Source: Calvatia gigantea
Lineage: Eukaryota > Basidiomycota > Agaricomycetes > Agaricales > Lycoperdaceae
Direction: 5' to 3'
DNA length: 64,000 nt
NCBI GenBank assembly: GCA_025093985.1
Contig: JACAAK010000009.1
Coordinates: forward strand, 868,001-932,000
The notes under the pieces were generated by a model. It ran no database searches, was not told the DNA's origin, and was given only the letters and a program-made list of their open reading frames with translations. Positions 35,223 through 47,377 of the stretch are shown here, one piece after another; the first letter of the stretch is position 1; the number at the start of each line of letters is the position of its first letter. The position numbers and the translations under genes are program-made.

Positions 35223-37527
35223 TTACAGTTTAGCCTCTTCTTGTGCCTTAAGGGCGTTATCAACAATTTCCGACATTCCAATGAGAGCCTCTTCCTCAAG
35301 TGTATGTGCAACTACTTGGATAGAAATCGGTGCGTTCTGGAATGTCACCGGATCGTCTGTATGATGGTCGTAAGTCACGGTATCAAGTTGATTCCAGAGA
35401 GTATGCACTCACAAGTTTCCCAGTTTTCACGATCGCTGTCGCCGTAAAATGAGTCCCTGGCCTGCTTGGGATCCAGGGCAGGATCAACCCTAGAAACGGG
35501 GATGATAGTAGCAGCGTAATCAAGGACATTCCAAACGGTGGTATATGTCGGATTTCTTAATCACATTTGCGTCAGCACCGCAATGTGAGAGTCTCAGGGG
35601 ATTGACTTACCTATTGGTTCCATGGGGTGGTGCGGCGAACGGCGCCACGGCTGCAATGATAGCATCCACAGGCCTTCCGGTACCCGTAACGTTTACCGTC
35701 TCACGCCAGTAGTCAAAGAACTCCTCCTTTACGTCTCGTTGCTTGACATTAGCCTGCCAGTATTGGAATGCACTGAGTGTCACATCTGACGGACGATGGA
35801 GCGCTCGCTCGGGCGGCCAATTGTAATCCTCGACGTTAAAGCTCATGGTCCCAACAACTGGCTCTCCCGAGAGAGACGTGACGGATTTGAAGTCATCAAA
35901 CCCTGCGGCACCAAAAATTTTGGCCTGTGACGAGCAAATGAGCCGGTGATGATGGGGATGCCACCCTCAAGATGGGTACGTACAGCAGTCTCGTAGATCT
36001 TTCCATGGTTGAATGGCATCCAGTCGATCACTAAGTCAGTCTTGTCAGTATCTTTGGACCAAGAGAAGGAATCGAAGAAGCGACCTTTGTGACCAGCGCG
36101 GATTAAAGCCTCCTTGGTAACTTCCAATCCCCTCGTTACAGGAGGGTGTGGTTTGATAATGCCGTCATCCCAGATTATACCAAAGCATAATTGCTTACCG
36201 CCACCGTGCTCGACAAGGCGATATTCATCCTCACTCCATTTCTTCCGAATAATCAGCGGATCGTATTGCCATGGTTCGCAAGAAATAACGTTCTTCATAA
36301 AGGCTTTCACGCCTTCTAGGGATCTTGTCATAGGGCCCAATACAGAGTGGATGGAAATTTGACCCTCGAGAGAGTTGGCACATCCCCTATAAGGAATACG
36401 GTGAGACGATGGACGGATGGCATATATGCCGTTGAAACCAGATGGAATGCGGATGGACCTAGAGCACAATAGATGGGTGAGTGGGATGGGTGTCTCCGGG
36501 GAAGTCATTTACCCGCCGACGTCAGAACCAACTCCTAAGATAGAGTGTGAATCTCTCGAATACCCAACTAGTCTATATGCTTACCTAGGGGACTTCCCTT
36601 CAGGGCTTTAAGAGTGATTTCAATCCACTAACCGCCAGCGAGTTGCTAGTTTAACCACGTACCGATCAATACACCCTCACCGCCCGAAGAGCCACCAGAA
36701 GTAAGCGAGCGGTTGAATGGGTTTACAGTTCTTCCGAAAATATAGTTGTAAGTCTCGGGCCACTAGAAGATATGAGGGTCATGTAACGGTGCACAGCAGG
36801 AGACAGCGAACCATGAGAGTTTGGGGAACGTTCGTCTTCACATATAAAACCGCACCCAAAGACTCGAGGATGTCAGTGATAACGGCATTTTTAGTCGCAG
36901 GTTTTCCGATCCACGAAATATAGCCTAAAAAAAAGAAAGCCCATCAGTTGAAAGAGAAGTGATCTGAATTATTGAGCCTACCCATTGTTGCATCCATCCC
37001 TTTAATATTTATCTGGTCTTTAAGAGAGATAGGAAGACCTGTTCCATGAATGAAAAGTATAAGCGGGAGTCACAAGAAAGGGCACTGAAATGTTCAACCG
37101 TGGAACGGCCCGACGACTTTCCCCGTTCGTTTGAGATGGTCGTCGAGTTCAGCAGCCCGGGCCAGAGCTCTGTCAATAAAAACCTCCGTCAAACAATTGA
37201 CCTGAACCGAGATTTAATTGGTTGCCGACCCGAGGGGTGCGGTAAACAGCGTACCAATTGATGAGCGACAACCGCCCGCTTGGAGAACGCAGTGGTCACT
37301 TCCACGGCCGACCAACTTCCTTTCGCCAAATTGGATAAGATAATGTCAAAATGCGATTCTGTTATCTCTAACTCTCTGGCAGAGAGTAATCCGCAGGTCC
37401 TTGGAAAATCTAAGACATCCAGTTGGTCCTCGCCGGGAAGGTTATCGAGCAACCATTCCTTTGGAATCGAATCTTCTGTTTGAAGTTTCTTCGCTTGAGC
37501 GCGTTGTAGCCATTTGGGGGTCGTCAT
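35223..37527 (-). CDS. Amidase-signature family enzyme (acetamidase-like)
   Basis: Twelve exons: 37527-37255, 37201-37099, 37038-36982, 36924-36812, 36762-36663, 36605-36585, 36534-36513, 36458-36085, 36030-35984, 35924-35611, 35555-35413 and 35356-35223; 566 aa, the usual length. Catalytic triad in order: Lys in [13 protein letters not shown], Ser in SGGSSGGEG, nucleophile Ser in [15 protein letters not shown]. It hydrolyses amides to acid and ammonia; the fungal group includes acetamidase. The substrate is not predictable. Exons 6 and 7 are only 21 and 22 nt and carry the nucleophile loop. Divergent from the MFS gene 1.3 kb away. Confidence 0.93.
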
Positions 37528-38834
37528 AGTGGCTTGGGAGGACAGAGGTACCAGCGGGAATCTCTATTTGAATGTATTCACTCCCCCTATCCGGCTTTCT
37601 CGGCGAACACGTCCATGTGACTCATCGTTCTCAGGACAATGAGCACGCGGACTTGGGAGACGATTTAAAAATCCTTTTCAGCAAAAAAAACGACAAAGAG
37701 AGTGGTGTACGGAATGGGCTGGACGAGGCTGAATGACTCGCCGAAAAAGGATTAGAAACGACTGACTAGCAATATTTGCCACTATCCTCTTGGCCCGTTA
37801 TTTTTCGCCGTTCATGGTTTCAGGACAATATATTGTGCACTACAAGCATTTTCCGGCGATTTTCGGAAAGGTCAAAATGTTGGATCGTGTTCGACGAACT
37901 TAACGAAACAAGTGTCAATGGCGATGCGTGGAATTGGCAGAACTGGGAAGATATGTTAGGAAGACTTGTGCAAACCCGGAACATCAATGTTACGGAGCCA
38001 AACTTCCAATTCCTGGTGATCCCAATTGGAGTGATGTAAGATTATTTTACGGCCAGGAGATGCTTCCAAGTATTAAAGTTCTCACCTTCCAAGATCTCTA
38101 TCACTTTCGGTTAAGCAACCGGAGCCGCAGTGGCGGCCTGGGATTGAGATAGCTTATGATCAAATGTTCGACAAATGACACACTTCTCACAAGTGAAGGT
38201 GTGTGGTAACAGATAAAAAAACGTCTTGAGTGTTCGCAACTGACCCTAGATTCCTGAGGGTAGAAAATTTGAAAACATGAGATTCAAAATGGTCCGGGGC
38301 AACGGGTTCTGGACTGAACACAAGCTTAACGAACGGCCGCGGCGATTGCCGAACATAAATATGAAGGTTCTGTGTGGAGCTTCTGATTGCGTTTCTCCTC
38401 CGTCGTTATCACCAGACTTGTCTTCTAAGTTCTCCCCGCTACATATCTCGAGCAGCCACATCTGTGGCTGTCAACCGACATAGGCGGTTTCGGCAACATG
38501 ACAACCAATGGCCGAAATGAATCAGCTTCCCCGGCTGGTGCGCCAGCTTGTTCGTATCCCCAACCTGTCGACCCCTTCTCGAAGAAGTAGATGATGCTTA
38601 TGTAAATAAGGATTTAAATTCAAGTCGAGCCGGCGAAGTGAATTCCTTTCCCCCTCGGCTCATCGCTGTACTGTCTTGCTTTTTTTACCTCTTTGTGTTC
38701 CAGAGCTTGGGCTTTCTGCTGTGGGACCAGATTGTGCGCTTAGTCGTTGCGTCTTTTTCAAGCATTTCCTATTGTGCTTCCGAAGTTTTCCCCCTTGGCA
38801 AACCCAAGCTGTTACTGAGCGCCACTACCTCAAG
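37528..38834. other. Divergent intergenic region between amidase and MFS genes, no supported gene
   Basis: Frames at 37776-38039 and 37928-38152 have no family signals. The stretch probably holds both promoters. Confidence 0.45.
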
Positions 38835-40755
38835 ATGAACGTAACGACCACTCGTGAGGCGGACGAAGAGACCCCTTTGTTGCAAGTGCAGCCGAAGAAG
38901 AGGACTCCACTCCCTTGGTTCCAGTTCATCATCGTTTTGTTTCTACAACTGGGAGAACCATTGACGTCGCAGGTGATATACCCCTTCGCCCCACAAGTGA
39001 GCGCCTATAACCTTTAAAGTTTTATTTCCGTTTTAATGTGGATCGATGTGCTGTAGCTCATTCGAGATTTGGGCATTACGAACGGTAATGAAAGTAAAGT
39101 CGGATATTATGTCGGAATCATGGTCAGTCTACGCTGGGTTCTCAAGACTTTAAGCTTTAAGATTGACTTGTTCTTCTATCAGCAATCCCTTTTTTTCTTA
39201 ACCCAAGCCTTTACTGTTCTACATTGGAGTCGACTATCAGACCATGTTGGCCGCAAGCCCGTCATACTGATTGGTTTGTGTGGCCTCTCGTTGTCGATGT
39301 ATTGCTTTGGCCTTTCAAGAACGTTTGCTGGCTTGGTTCTCAGTCGGGCGTTGAACGGTGCACTAAGTAAGTTCATTTCGCGGTCACTACCCAACGCACC
39401 ATACTTACCCATTTCTCATAGACGGGAACATTGGAGTCATCAAAAGGTCAGCCTCCGTTACTGTGCTAGGGTTAATATTGGCTAGGGTTCACATGAGAGA
39501 TTCCTAGTATGATGGCAGAATTAACTGATTCGACAAACATTGCCCAAGTAAGTAACACCAGTATTTTTGTATCCGGTGACCTGACTTCCGGAACTTATAG
39601 GCTTACGCATATATGCCGATTGCGTGGTGTACGGGCGTCGTTGTGAGTGTTGCTTAGAATTATGCTGGTAGTGGCGCTTATCGGATCTTTGGTGTAGATT
39701 GGTCCCATGATTGGGGGGTCACTTGCACGACCTGCAGAACGCTTCCCTTCTCTATTCGGGAACAACGAATTCCTCAAGAAATACCCCTATTTCCTCCCAT
39801 GCGCCATTCCTGCGACATATACTGCTTGCGCTTGGCTTATAACCTACGTCTTCTTGAAAGAAACAGTCAAGCATCCAGTCTCGTTCAGGAGCCTACTCAA
39901 ACCTAAAACACAACAAAAGCAGGATAGAAAAGTGTCGACCAGCTCAGAACCGAACTCGGATGACGATGGAGGAGAGGATACAGAGAAGCCTCTTCCTCTA
40001 CGGTATCTCCTGAGGTCACGACTGGTGATCCTCGCCGCTGTAAACTACGCCTTCTTAGCACTCGTGGACATTGCATTTCGCGCGCTCCAGCCCGTTTTCT
40101 TCTCAACTCCTGTAGAACTTGGTGGACTTGGACTTCCTCCATCTTCGATTGGCAACATCTTATCTGTATACGGTATTTTCAGCGGATTCCTCCAGGTCTT
40201 ATTCTTCGCGAAGCTTCATGACCGCTTCGGTTCAAAGAAGGTTTTCATTGGTGGCATTGCTAGTGCCTTACCGCTATTCGTCTCCTTTCCTCTGATCAAT
40301 TATCTGGCGCGTACACAAGGATTCACCCTCGTTCTTTGGTTCGCTGTGGGTATCCAAATCGCTCTATCGATTTTTCCGACATTATCATATGGTGCGTACT
40401 TGTTAAATTACATTGTTAGCCAATGATGTCATTTACTCTTTATCTGGTAGGCGCAATTTTCATTTTCATAACAGCTTCTACTCCTAATAGGGCATCTCTC
40501 GGTGCTACGAATGGAATATGCCAGGTGCGTAATGCCCACGCTTCGCGGGCTTTGGGATCTAATAGCTTACTGCGTCCGGGTTTCTCGTAGGTGGCTGTCA
40601 GCATGATGAGAGCTATTGGACCTGCCACAGCCAACTCGCTATTCTCGTTTTCGATTGAGCACAAAATACTTGGGGGCTTCTTGGTCTATTACATTCTTGT
40701 GTTGATCGTTGGCGTTGCTTTGCTTGTAGCGTCAATGTTACCCAGCGGCATATGA
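38835..40755 (+). CDS. Major facilitator superfamily transporter
   Basis: Nine exons: 38835-38996, 39057-39122, 39183-39366, 39422-39446, 39508-39547, 39601-39642, 39698-40391, 40451-40524 and 40591-40755; 483 aa. About twelve hydrophobic segments are present. The loop 2-3 signature is intact (WSRLSDHVGRKPVILIG), and a matching block follows the central loop (AKLHDRFGSKKVFIGG). The central loop is long, Ser/Asp-rich and charged (SSEPNSDDDGGEDTEK). The pattern resembles the fungal/plant group with ZIFL-type carriers; the substrate is unknown. Exon 4 is only 25 nt. Plasma or organelle membrane is inferred. Confidence 0.92.
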
Positions 40756-41078
40756 TCCAGGATAGAATGTATCTACACCTCATCTAGTGTAGCTATCTGA
40801 ACCACGGACCTTGATACCCCTCATCAATGATGCTCCATCAGCCAACCAGTGCTAGCTAAGTATGTAGCAATAAGTGCACAACATTGTGCCTGTTATGGAC
40901 CTGGAGAGAAAGGGCAGTGCCAAACACAGCCAAACAAGCAGGCTTGCTCGCTGTACTGCCACGATTGTGTCTTCCTTTCATCGCCTGCTCTTTCTCCTCT
41001 CTCTCCTCGCTCTCCTCTCTTCCTCCCGTCCGTGAAACCACACCAATCCTCCCCTATAGACATACATCCCTATCCATC

Positions 41079-42647
41079 ATGTCGTCGTTTACGGCGCTAA
41101 TGGCTCTCAGTGCGTCCAAGACGCAGGAGCAGAATAATATGGCTCAAAGGGCCCTTCTCGAACGTCAAAGAAAAGAACAGGAACTACGAAAACAGCAGGC
41201 AGAACGGGAGGCCAGAGAACGAGAAATGGAAAAGAAACTACGTCTGAAGCATTTTGAAGATGAGAAACGGGAGCAGGAAAGGCGGAAACGGATGGAGGAG
41301 ACACATGAAGGCGAGGGAGGCAGCGTTACAGAGGAAGAAGGACGAGCAGCGGGATGTGCTGTTGTATGGACCCAAGAAAGCTGCATCTGGAAAGGCTTCG
41401 TCGTTGTCTTCTTCATCTGGGGGTGGTAGCACTGGGCCGAGAGAGAGGCGGAGGTTACCGGATGATGATGATGATGGTGATGACTCACCTTCGGGGTCGA
41501 TGCTTACACGGGAGGAACTACGAGAACGGAAGCAACAGGCCGAATATAGGCGGCTGTATAATTCGGGAAAGAGGTCGTCAACTGCGCATGCATACTCGAA
41601 GTCTGGCAGACGACTTCCTGGTGGTGCAGTGGATATTCCGACAACGCAGCAGAACCCTGAGGCGCTTGCGGGCAAGAGTGTGAGAGATCGGATTGCCGCC
41701 ATGCCGAACACACTCACCAAGTTGAATATGGTGAAACGGGATACGAGGACGATCGATGAGATCCACACTGAGCTTCAGAAGAAGAAAGAGGGGAAGGTGT
41801 TGGGTGGAGACGAGGCGAAGAGCTTTGATGACTGGTTTTCGACAAAGAAGAAGGAACCAGTCAAGAAGGCTCAGCCAGGCTCGACGACCGGCTCTGGTGC
41901 CGATACACCAACGTCCAGTGAGTGCATTGCATTCGTTGTGTGGCGTAGACTGTGGTGTATTGACACTATGCAGGTGCCCCAACACCTGTCCTCTCCCAAG
42001 AAACCCAGTACTTCCTCCTCGCTGGCTACCAACGCAGTAAAATCCTCCGCTATGAAGAATTCGATTCCCAAGTCATCATCGCAGCCGGCCGTCTCGTCAA
42101 AGCCAGCTCATGGATCTCGGGCGGGCTCGCTCGATAAATACGGACCCTCCAAGGCATTATCTCAGCCGACCAAGGTTCCCAAGTCCTCTGCTGCAGATCG
42201 CGACAGAGATCGAGACCGCTACGCCTCCCGCCCAGCTATGTCCGCATCTGGGGCTATGAAGAAGCGCCAGAGATCAGAGAGTCACTCAGAGTCCCCGCCA
42301 CCGAAGAAGAGAGCTGCCTCCGTAGAGGAGGATCTCCCTGGTGATATAAGTTCGACGATCTGGAGTATCTTTGGAAGGAAGAGAGATAAGTATATTGGCA
42401 TGGATGTGTTTAGCGATGATGAAGACATGGAGGCTGATGCTCGCTGTACTCGAAAGAGAGGAGAAGTTCAGGTCAGTGTGCTTTCACTGTGAAAATAATC
42501 TTATCTCTAATGCTTTGATTATCATCATTGAACTTTAGTGCCCGTGTCGCGAAGAAGGAAGATTTGGAAGCCTTCGAAGAAGAGCGGCGACATGAAGAGG
42601 AGAAGCGTAAGCGCAAGAAGGAGAAGGATCGTGGTCAACGGTATTGA
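41079..42647 (+). pseudogene. SPT2 chromatin protein gene with apparent frame breaks
   Basis: The N-terminus (MSSFTALMALSASKTQEQNN, then a Lys/Arg/Glu coiled coil) and the C-terminal SPT2 block (ISSTIWSIFGRKRDKYIGMD, FSDDEDMEA, LEREEKF, SARVAKKEDLEAFEEER) are clear. SPT2 is an HMG-like histone H3-H4 chaperone acting in transcription. Family-like sequence changes frame three times: near 41290-41315 (before KAREAALQRKKDEQ), near 42000 after a likely 56-bp intron (GTGAGT...GCAG, ending 41971), and near 42445 (before LEREE). A last intron ends at about 42539. Three one-base indels could be assembly errors or real decay; no GT-AG intron explains them. I class it as pseudogene with that reserve. 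Confidence 0.75.
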
Positions 42648-43536
42648 TCGCTCTCTTGACTTTCCGAATGTTCCATACCCGCCATCCTGGACGCTCATGG
42701 GACAGGACCTAATTGGGGACACGAACGGATTCCATTCCCAATCGCACATATTTATGGTCACGTATACCAATCTTACAGGCATCATCCCACCAGGTCAAAT
42801 TGGACCTTCCTATGCCCCATCTACACTTTTCATGTTTTTCTCTTCTCTTTCTTTTCCATCTTTCGCTTGACTTTGACACCTTTTCCTCAATTATTTGTGC
42901 CAGCCCTTCCCCCACTCACGTTCATCAATTATCTTATGGTAATTCAACTCGTTTTGTGATTAGTTCACTAAGTCCTCACTTGGAGTTGCATGACGTACCC
43001 AATATTTTCTTTTTATTCTTATGTCCATCTTTTCCAGCTCGCAACTAGTCTAACACTGACCCTCACGTCACATACACATTACATCGACATTCGTCCCAGA
43101 TCTCTTCCTCGATTATCCCGCATAGCCATCCATCTTCTGTTGTTCTATCATACCACACATCCATGTTTATATGTCTTCTTGAGCTAACATGCTGTACATT
43201 TGTCTTGTTCTATGGGATTTCTTTTTTTGTATTATTCACGTTTGTGGAACATGGCCTTACTGTGTCATAGAAAACTTCCTCAATTCGCCTGTTTCTTGGC
43301 AGGGTGAATGGAAGCTTGGTGCGTCATGATTCACCTGAGGTGACAGATGTTCTCCGTTCTGAATCTGAGGCAGTATGTACCACGTGACCGGTCGAGATCC
43401 CTGCAGTTCCGAGATGCGATGACGTTATTGTGCCTCCACCCGGCCACGGACTACAAGAAGACGTCCCGCGTTGTGTCGCCGTTCATGTTCATATCCCACC
43501 CTCCCCACACCAATCACTTAGATACAGTCACCAATA
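42648..43536. other. No supported gene; pyrimidine-rich spacer
   Basis: T/C-rich sequence at 42830-43200. It probably contains the SPT2 3' end and the promoter of the DUF4112 gene. Confidence 0.5.
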
Positions 43537-44473
43537 ATGGCTACACTTATCGGTAAAAAAGCAGGCAGAAGGCTCTTTGAAAAGCACCTGGAACATTATG
43601 CTCCTCAGGACCCATTATACGAGTTTTATACCGACGATAAAGGAAAACAGCAAAGACGACAGGTAAGTCAAGGCTTACCACTACCCCGACACAACAAACT
43701 GACCTTCATAAACTGTAATCTAGCGTCAACTACCTCCCGGTCTCTCCAAGCGGGACGCCCGAATCCTCAAATCCGTCCAACGCAGAGCTCACTACCTTGA
43801 TAAAGGTTTCAATCTCTGTGGGTTTCGTTGCGGCTGGACATTCGTCATCGGCCTTATCCCTGTTGTGGGCGATGTCACCAACCTGAGTCTCAACTACTTC
43901 CTCGTCGTTCGCAAAGCCAAACAGGCCGATATACCACCTTGGCTCCTTCGCCAGATGCTGATGCATAATGTTGTTAGCACTGGCGTGGGCCTCATCCCGG
44001 TTGTTGGCGATCTTGTCGTTGCGGTGTATAAAGCCAACAGTCGCAACGCGGCGCTGTTTGAAGAGTTTTTGAGAATACGGGGTGAGAAGTATTTGAAGCT
44101 GAATACGGGACCCGATGGACGGGCGTTAGACGCCGGGGAGAAAGCTGAGAAACAGAACAAGGGATGGGCTTGGGTGAAGAAAAGGGGTGTCAGTCAGAAG
44201 GATGCAGAACAGGTGAAACCTGGTGCGGGTATGGCTGAAGGCGAGGTCGTACCTACCGCTCCTATTGACACCGACTCGGCAGGGGAACACCCTGGGACGT
44301 CATCTACAACAACTGCCACAACCAAGAGAGCTCCACCATCACCGGGCAAAAATAGGAAAGGTTTCTCACTGAAGTTTGGAGGAAACGGGAAGTCGTCTGG
44401 TCTTACCGGGACTCCGACGGAGGGACGGTTTGTTGAGCATATTAGCCCTGACGAACGAAACAACATGCTTTGA
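43537..44473 (+). CDS. DUF4112 family protein
   Basis: Exons 43537-43662 and 43724-44473 (61-bp intron, phase 0); 291 aa. The family hallmark GLIPVVGD occurs twice, at about residues 85-92 and 131-138, within hydrophobic stretches, the second followed by LVVAVYKANSRNAALFEEFL. This is the usual DUF4112 two-repeat core, a likely membrane-associated domain of unknown function. The N-terminus is basic, and the C-terminal ~120 residues are Ser/Thr/Lys-rich and probably disordered. Its 3' end faces the convergent gene at 44635, 160 bp away. Confidence 0.88.
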
Positions 44474-44634
44474 TCAGTGAACAATACTGGGACTTTTATA
44501 CACGAGACATTACAACTTGATTTCCAAGACACGACAATCAATAATATTACATATATACAATCCTTCCGCGGTTACAGTAGCCTTTACCCAAATTCAACAA
44601 GAAACCGCAAACCCAGAATGTCTTTATATCCCAT

Positions 44635-45685
44635 TTACAACGCTCCCCCATTCGTTGGGGCTCGTTTACCAAAGAAAGTCTTGAAATGTCTCCTCAAAAT
44701 CCAAAATTCCATTTCTAAGCATGAAACCTCAGCCGGCGGAGTATGAGTGACGACCCTCTTCAAAAAATCTTCAATCTCGTTATCGTCCCACTTGGCCACA
44801 GCAGCTAAGAATTGGCGGTTGCGACATCCGAATGAGATGAAAGAATTAAGGAGGAATTGCATGCTGGGTTCACAGCTGCGCAGGAAAGCTGCCACCTCGC
44901 CGATACGGTATTCGAATGGCGAATTAGTGGGAGATGATGATGTAGTTGCGGATCGCGTTCGTCGCCTGAGGACGACGATGACGTTTCGGTCTTGGATGTG
45001 GACGTGTAAGTGGGGGATGTTACAGTCGGCGGCAGCGGAGGACGAGTCAGGGGGAGACCCAGCATTACCAGATTGGGTAGCCGAGGGCATCTCCGAGGTG
45101 AAAGAGAGGGACGAGTAAGGCGGGAGAGGGGACTGTGAATTGTGAACCGCATCCGTGGACGTCCCCACAACGCTTCCTGGGAACATATTCCGTCTGGGCA
45201 TGGCACTGAGCCGAGGAGAAACCCGTCTAGGCTGAGTCCCGAAACTCCCTCGAAGTACGGGAGTCTTCGGCACATACGGCGAGCTAAATCGAGACCTTTC
45301 CTTGGGCTTCTGCTTCAGTGTTAGCAAGGTTTCCACTGTTTTACAGCGCAGGGAAAGATACCCAGAATACCCGCAGTCCTCCCCTCCCGAGAGGGGTGTC
45401 GCTTCTTCTCCTTTTCTGACTCCGGAATGTATGCCTCATTGAATTGAAACATTTCTCGGTATAATAAACCGCGTACTTCATCCGCTCCTGGAGTACTGCT
45501 CTATCCAGGGACGGGTCCTCGAAAATGTCAGGGAAACGTTGGCAAATCTGGAAAATAATGAAATCATAAGGGAAAGACCTAGCCATCACGGGTGAAGGAC
45601 CCACCCGACTCTTAACCTCAGCGAGCTTTGCAGGATCTTGTTTAGAGAAAACATGATCGAGATCGAAGTTTTCCGAAGCTGCCAT
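44635..45685 (-). CDS. Unnamed protein family member 2 (FLLNSFI-x-FGCRNR domain)
   Basis: Exons 45685-45605, 45547-45371 and 45312-44635; 311 aa, both introns phase 0 (57 and 58 bp, the second with a CTAAC branch site). N-terminal block: FDLDHVFSKQDPAKLAEVKS, then FPDIFEDPSLDRAVLQERMK. The middle is Ser/Pro/Arg-rich. C-terminal domain: EYRIGEVAAFLRSCEPSM, FLLNSFISFGCRNRQFLAAV and ILRRHFKTFF. It is a paralogue of the gene at 33714-34909, on the other strand. Intron 1 is a multiple of three with no stop, so retention would insert 19 residues. Function unknown; no signal peptide. Confidence 0.8.
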
Positions 45686-45689
45686 CCTG

Positions 45690-46266
45690 ATGACGAACTA
45701 TCGTATATGGAGAGATGATTTAGTGTGCGAGGACAGCCTTCACCGGGCTAGAGCCACCTTGATTTCATCCAAGACCTCAGGACGGTCTTTTAGGTCAAGC
45801 GTTTCGGTTAGGACCCTCGTAGTTGAATATACATTCTAGAGGACAAGTCATCAGATGGTCCAACAGCCACTCATTCCAAACGATCACATTACCCCTATTC
45901 CCATTGATTACGATTGGTTTGATTTGCTCAAAGAGGGGAGTGAGTGTTGGCCACAATGTTCTTAAACGTGGAAGACAGCTGGGAACCAAGAACATAGGAC
46001 GAACCAAGCGCCAGGCTCAAGATAACGCTTATATACCCGGGTGTGTCTGTTGATCGCTGTTAATTAGCGCGTTCCGGTACCGTGATCGACGTGTCGTGGT
46101 GGAATGACTTGTGATTGTGATTATCTTTAGCACACATCATTCTCAACGGATTTGTGTCCTAAACGAGATTAGTATGCGTTCAAGGAGTATCCATAATCAC
46201 AACGGTTATACGACAGGGCTAGAATACAAAACATCAAACAATCCCGACAGAAACTTGATTTGATTC
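45690..46266. other. No firm gene; short minus-strand frame at 45795-46007
   Basis: The 70-aa frame (LRTLWPTLTPLFEQIKPIVI, VWNEWLLDHLMTCPLE) has a protein-like pattern resembling parts of fungal F-box-associated proteins, but it has no F-box and no partners. Possibly a gene relic. Confidence 0.3.
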
Positions 46267-47377
46267 TCATAAACGAGTAATAGACCAGACCAACCAATGG
46301 GTAATCGTGCGAGGTGGATCACCCGCTTTTCTCGCACGTTCAACCAACTTGGCCTCCACCTTCACACTGTCCTTCCTGAAGACTTGGCCGTCCCACATAT
46401 CCTTCCACGATTCTGGAGAGTGACAAAACATATATCTACCCGGGGCGGTATCCAATTCTGCCTTTAGACCCTTTACCGAGCTTCCACCGTCGCTGCCAAA
46501 GATAAAGGACCCAGGTTCGGGAGAGAGTAGAGTGGCAAACCGTTTTGCCAATAACAACTGTTTCTCCTCGCCGAACACATGAAAGAACGATGAAGCGTAA
46601 ATGGCTGAAATGTGTCCTTGCAACGGAGTGAGAGATTCGAGGGTGCGTAGATCGCTCGGGCGAGGGGTGGATGGCTTAGAGTAGAACGGCTCACCAGGTT
46701 CGATTAAAGTGGGACTAAAGGCGTCGCCGGGTACGAAGGCGGCAGGGAATGTTTTTGGAGTTGACTTGAATAATTCATGTCCATAATTCCATAGTGCTTC
46801 GCTGGCCATGTTAGGGTGTACAGAGAGATACAATCGGAATATACTGTATTACCTGGCTGCAGATCGGAAGCAATCGCGTTCTCGACGGGCCAGCCATCGA
46901 ACACGGCTTTCCGCAGGTCGTTGCCAACTATTGCTTGCATTGGTAGGGATACGAAAAAGTTACTGGGACAGGGGACGAACAGCAACAGCCGATGTCGAGC
47001 AAGACTGCACCAGGTCGGGTCTGAGCGAGTTGAAGCGCATGTTCATATGCAGGATGACGAGAGATTTTCAGACTACATGAATCGTATAAGCCAGTATACA
47101 CCCAGCGACTCTCAGAATGCTTGCGTTGTGAAAGCGAAAGCCTGGATGCAGGGGCAGCTATAGACCTGTTAAAGCCGTGAGGGTGTTGTTTCGCCGCCTT
47201 TCCTTGCATACATACTTCATAAGCTTTCGTTTGGACTTGTGTTATATGTTCCTTCAACTCTTCGTCATCCTCAATACCCGTCAGAGATTTAAAAAACCGG
47301 GCTTCCTGTTCTTTGAGGTTGAGGAGTGTTGGGTCCAATGGCCTCTTGTAAGGCAGGACGATGTAACTTCGCGACAT
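46267..47377 (-). CDS. SAM-dependent methyltransferase (class I-like)
   Basis: Readable exons: from 47377 (MSRSYIVLPYKRPLDPTLLN), a short exon with CPCIQAFAFTT, an exon with LKISRHPAYEHALQ leading to the SAM-binding loop LLDIGCCFGNDLRK, and the last part to 46267 with ASSFFHVFGEEKQLLLAKR and LLSPEPGSFIFG. About 330 aa in all. Substrate unknown. Two oddities: one intron seems to use a GC donor (ACAAC|GCAAGC, acceptor TGTAG before TCTGAAA), and the junction after SDLQP needs another unusual donor or a one-base indel to reach EALWNYGHELF. Fungal relatives occur both in primary and secondary metabolism. Confidence 0.82.

Noticed and set aside
41238..41985. Long minus-strand frames opposite SPT2
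   Set aside because: Mirror frames of Lys/Glu/Ser-rich coding sequence; no independent motif.
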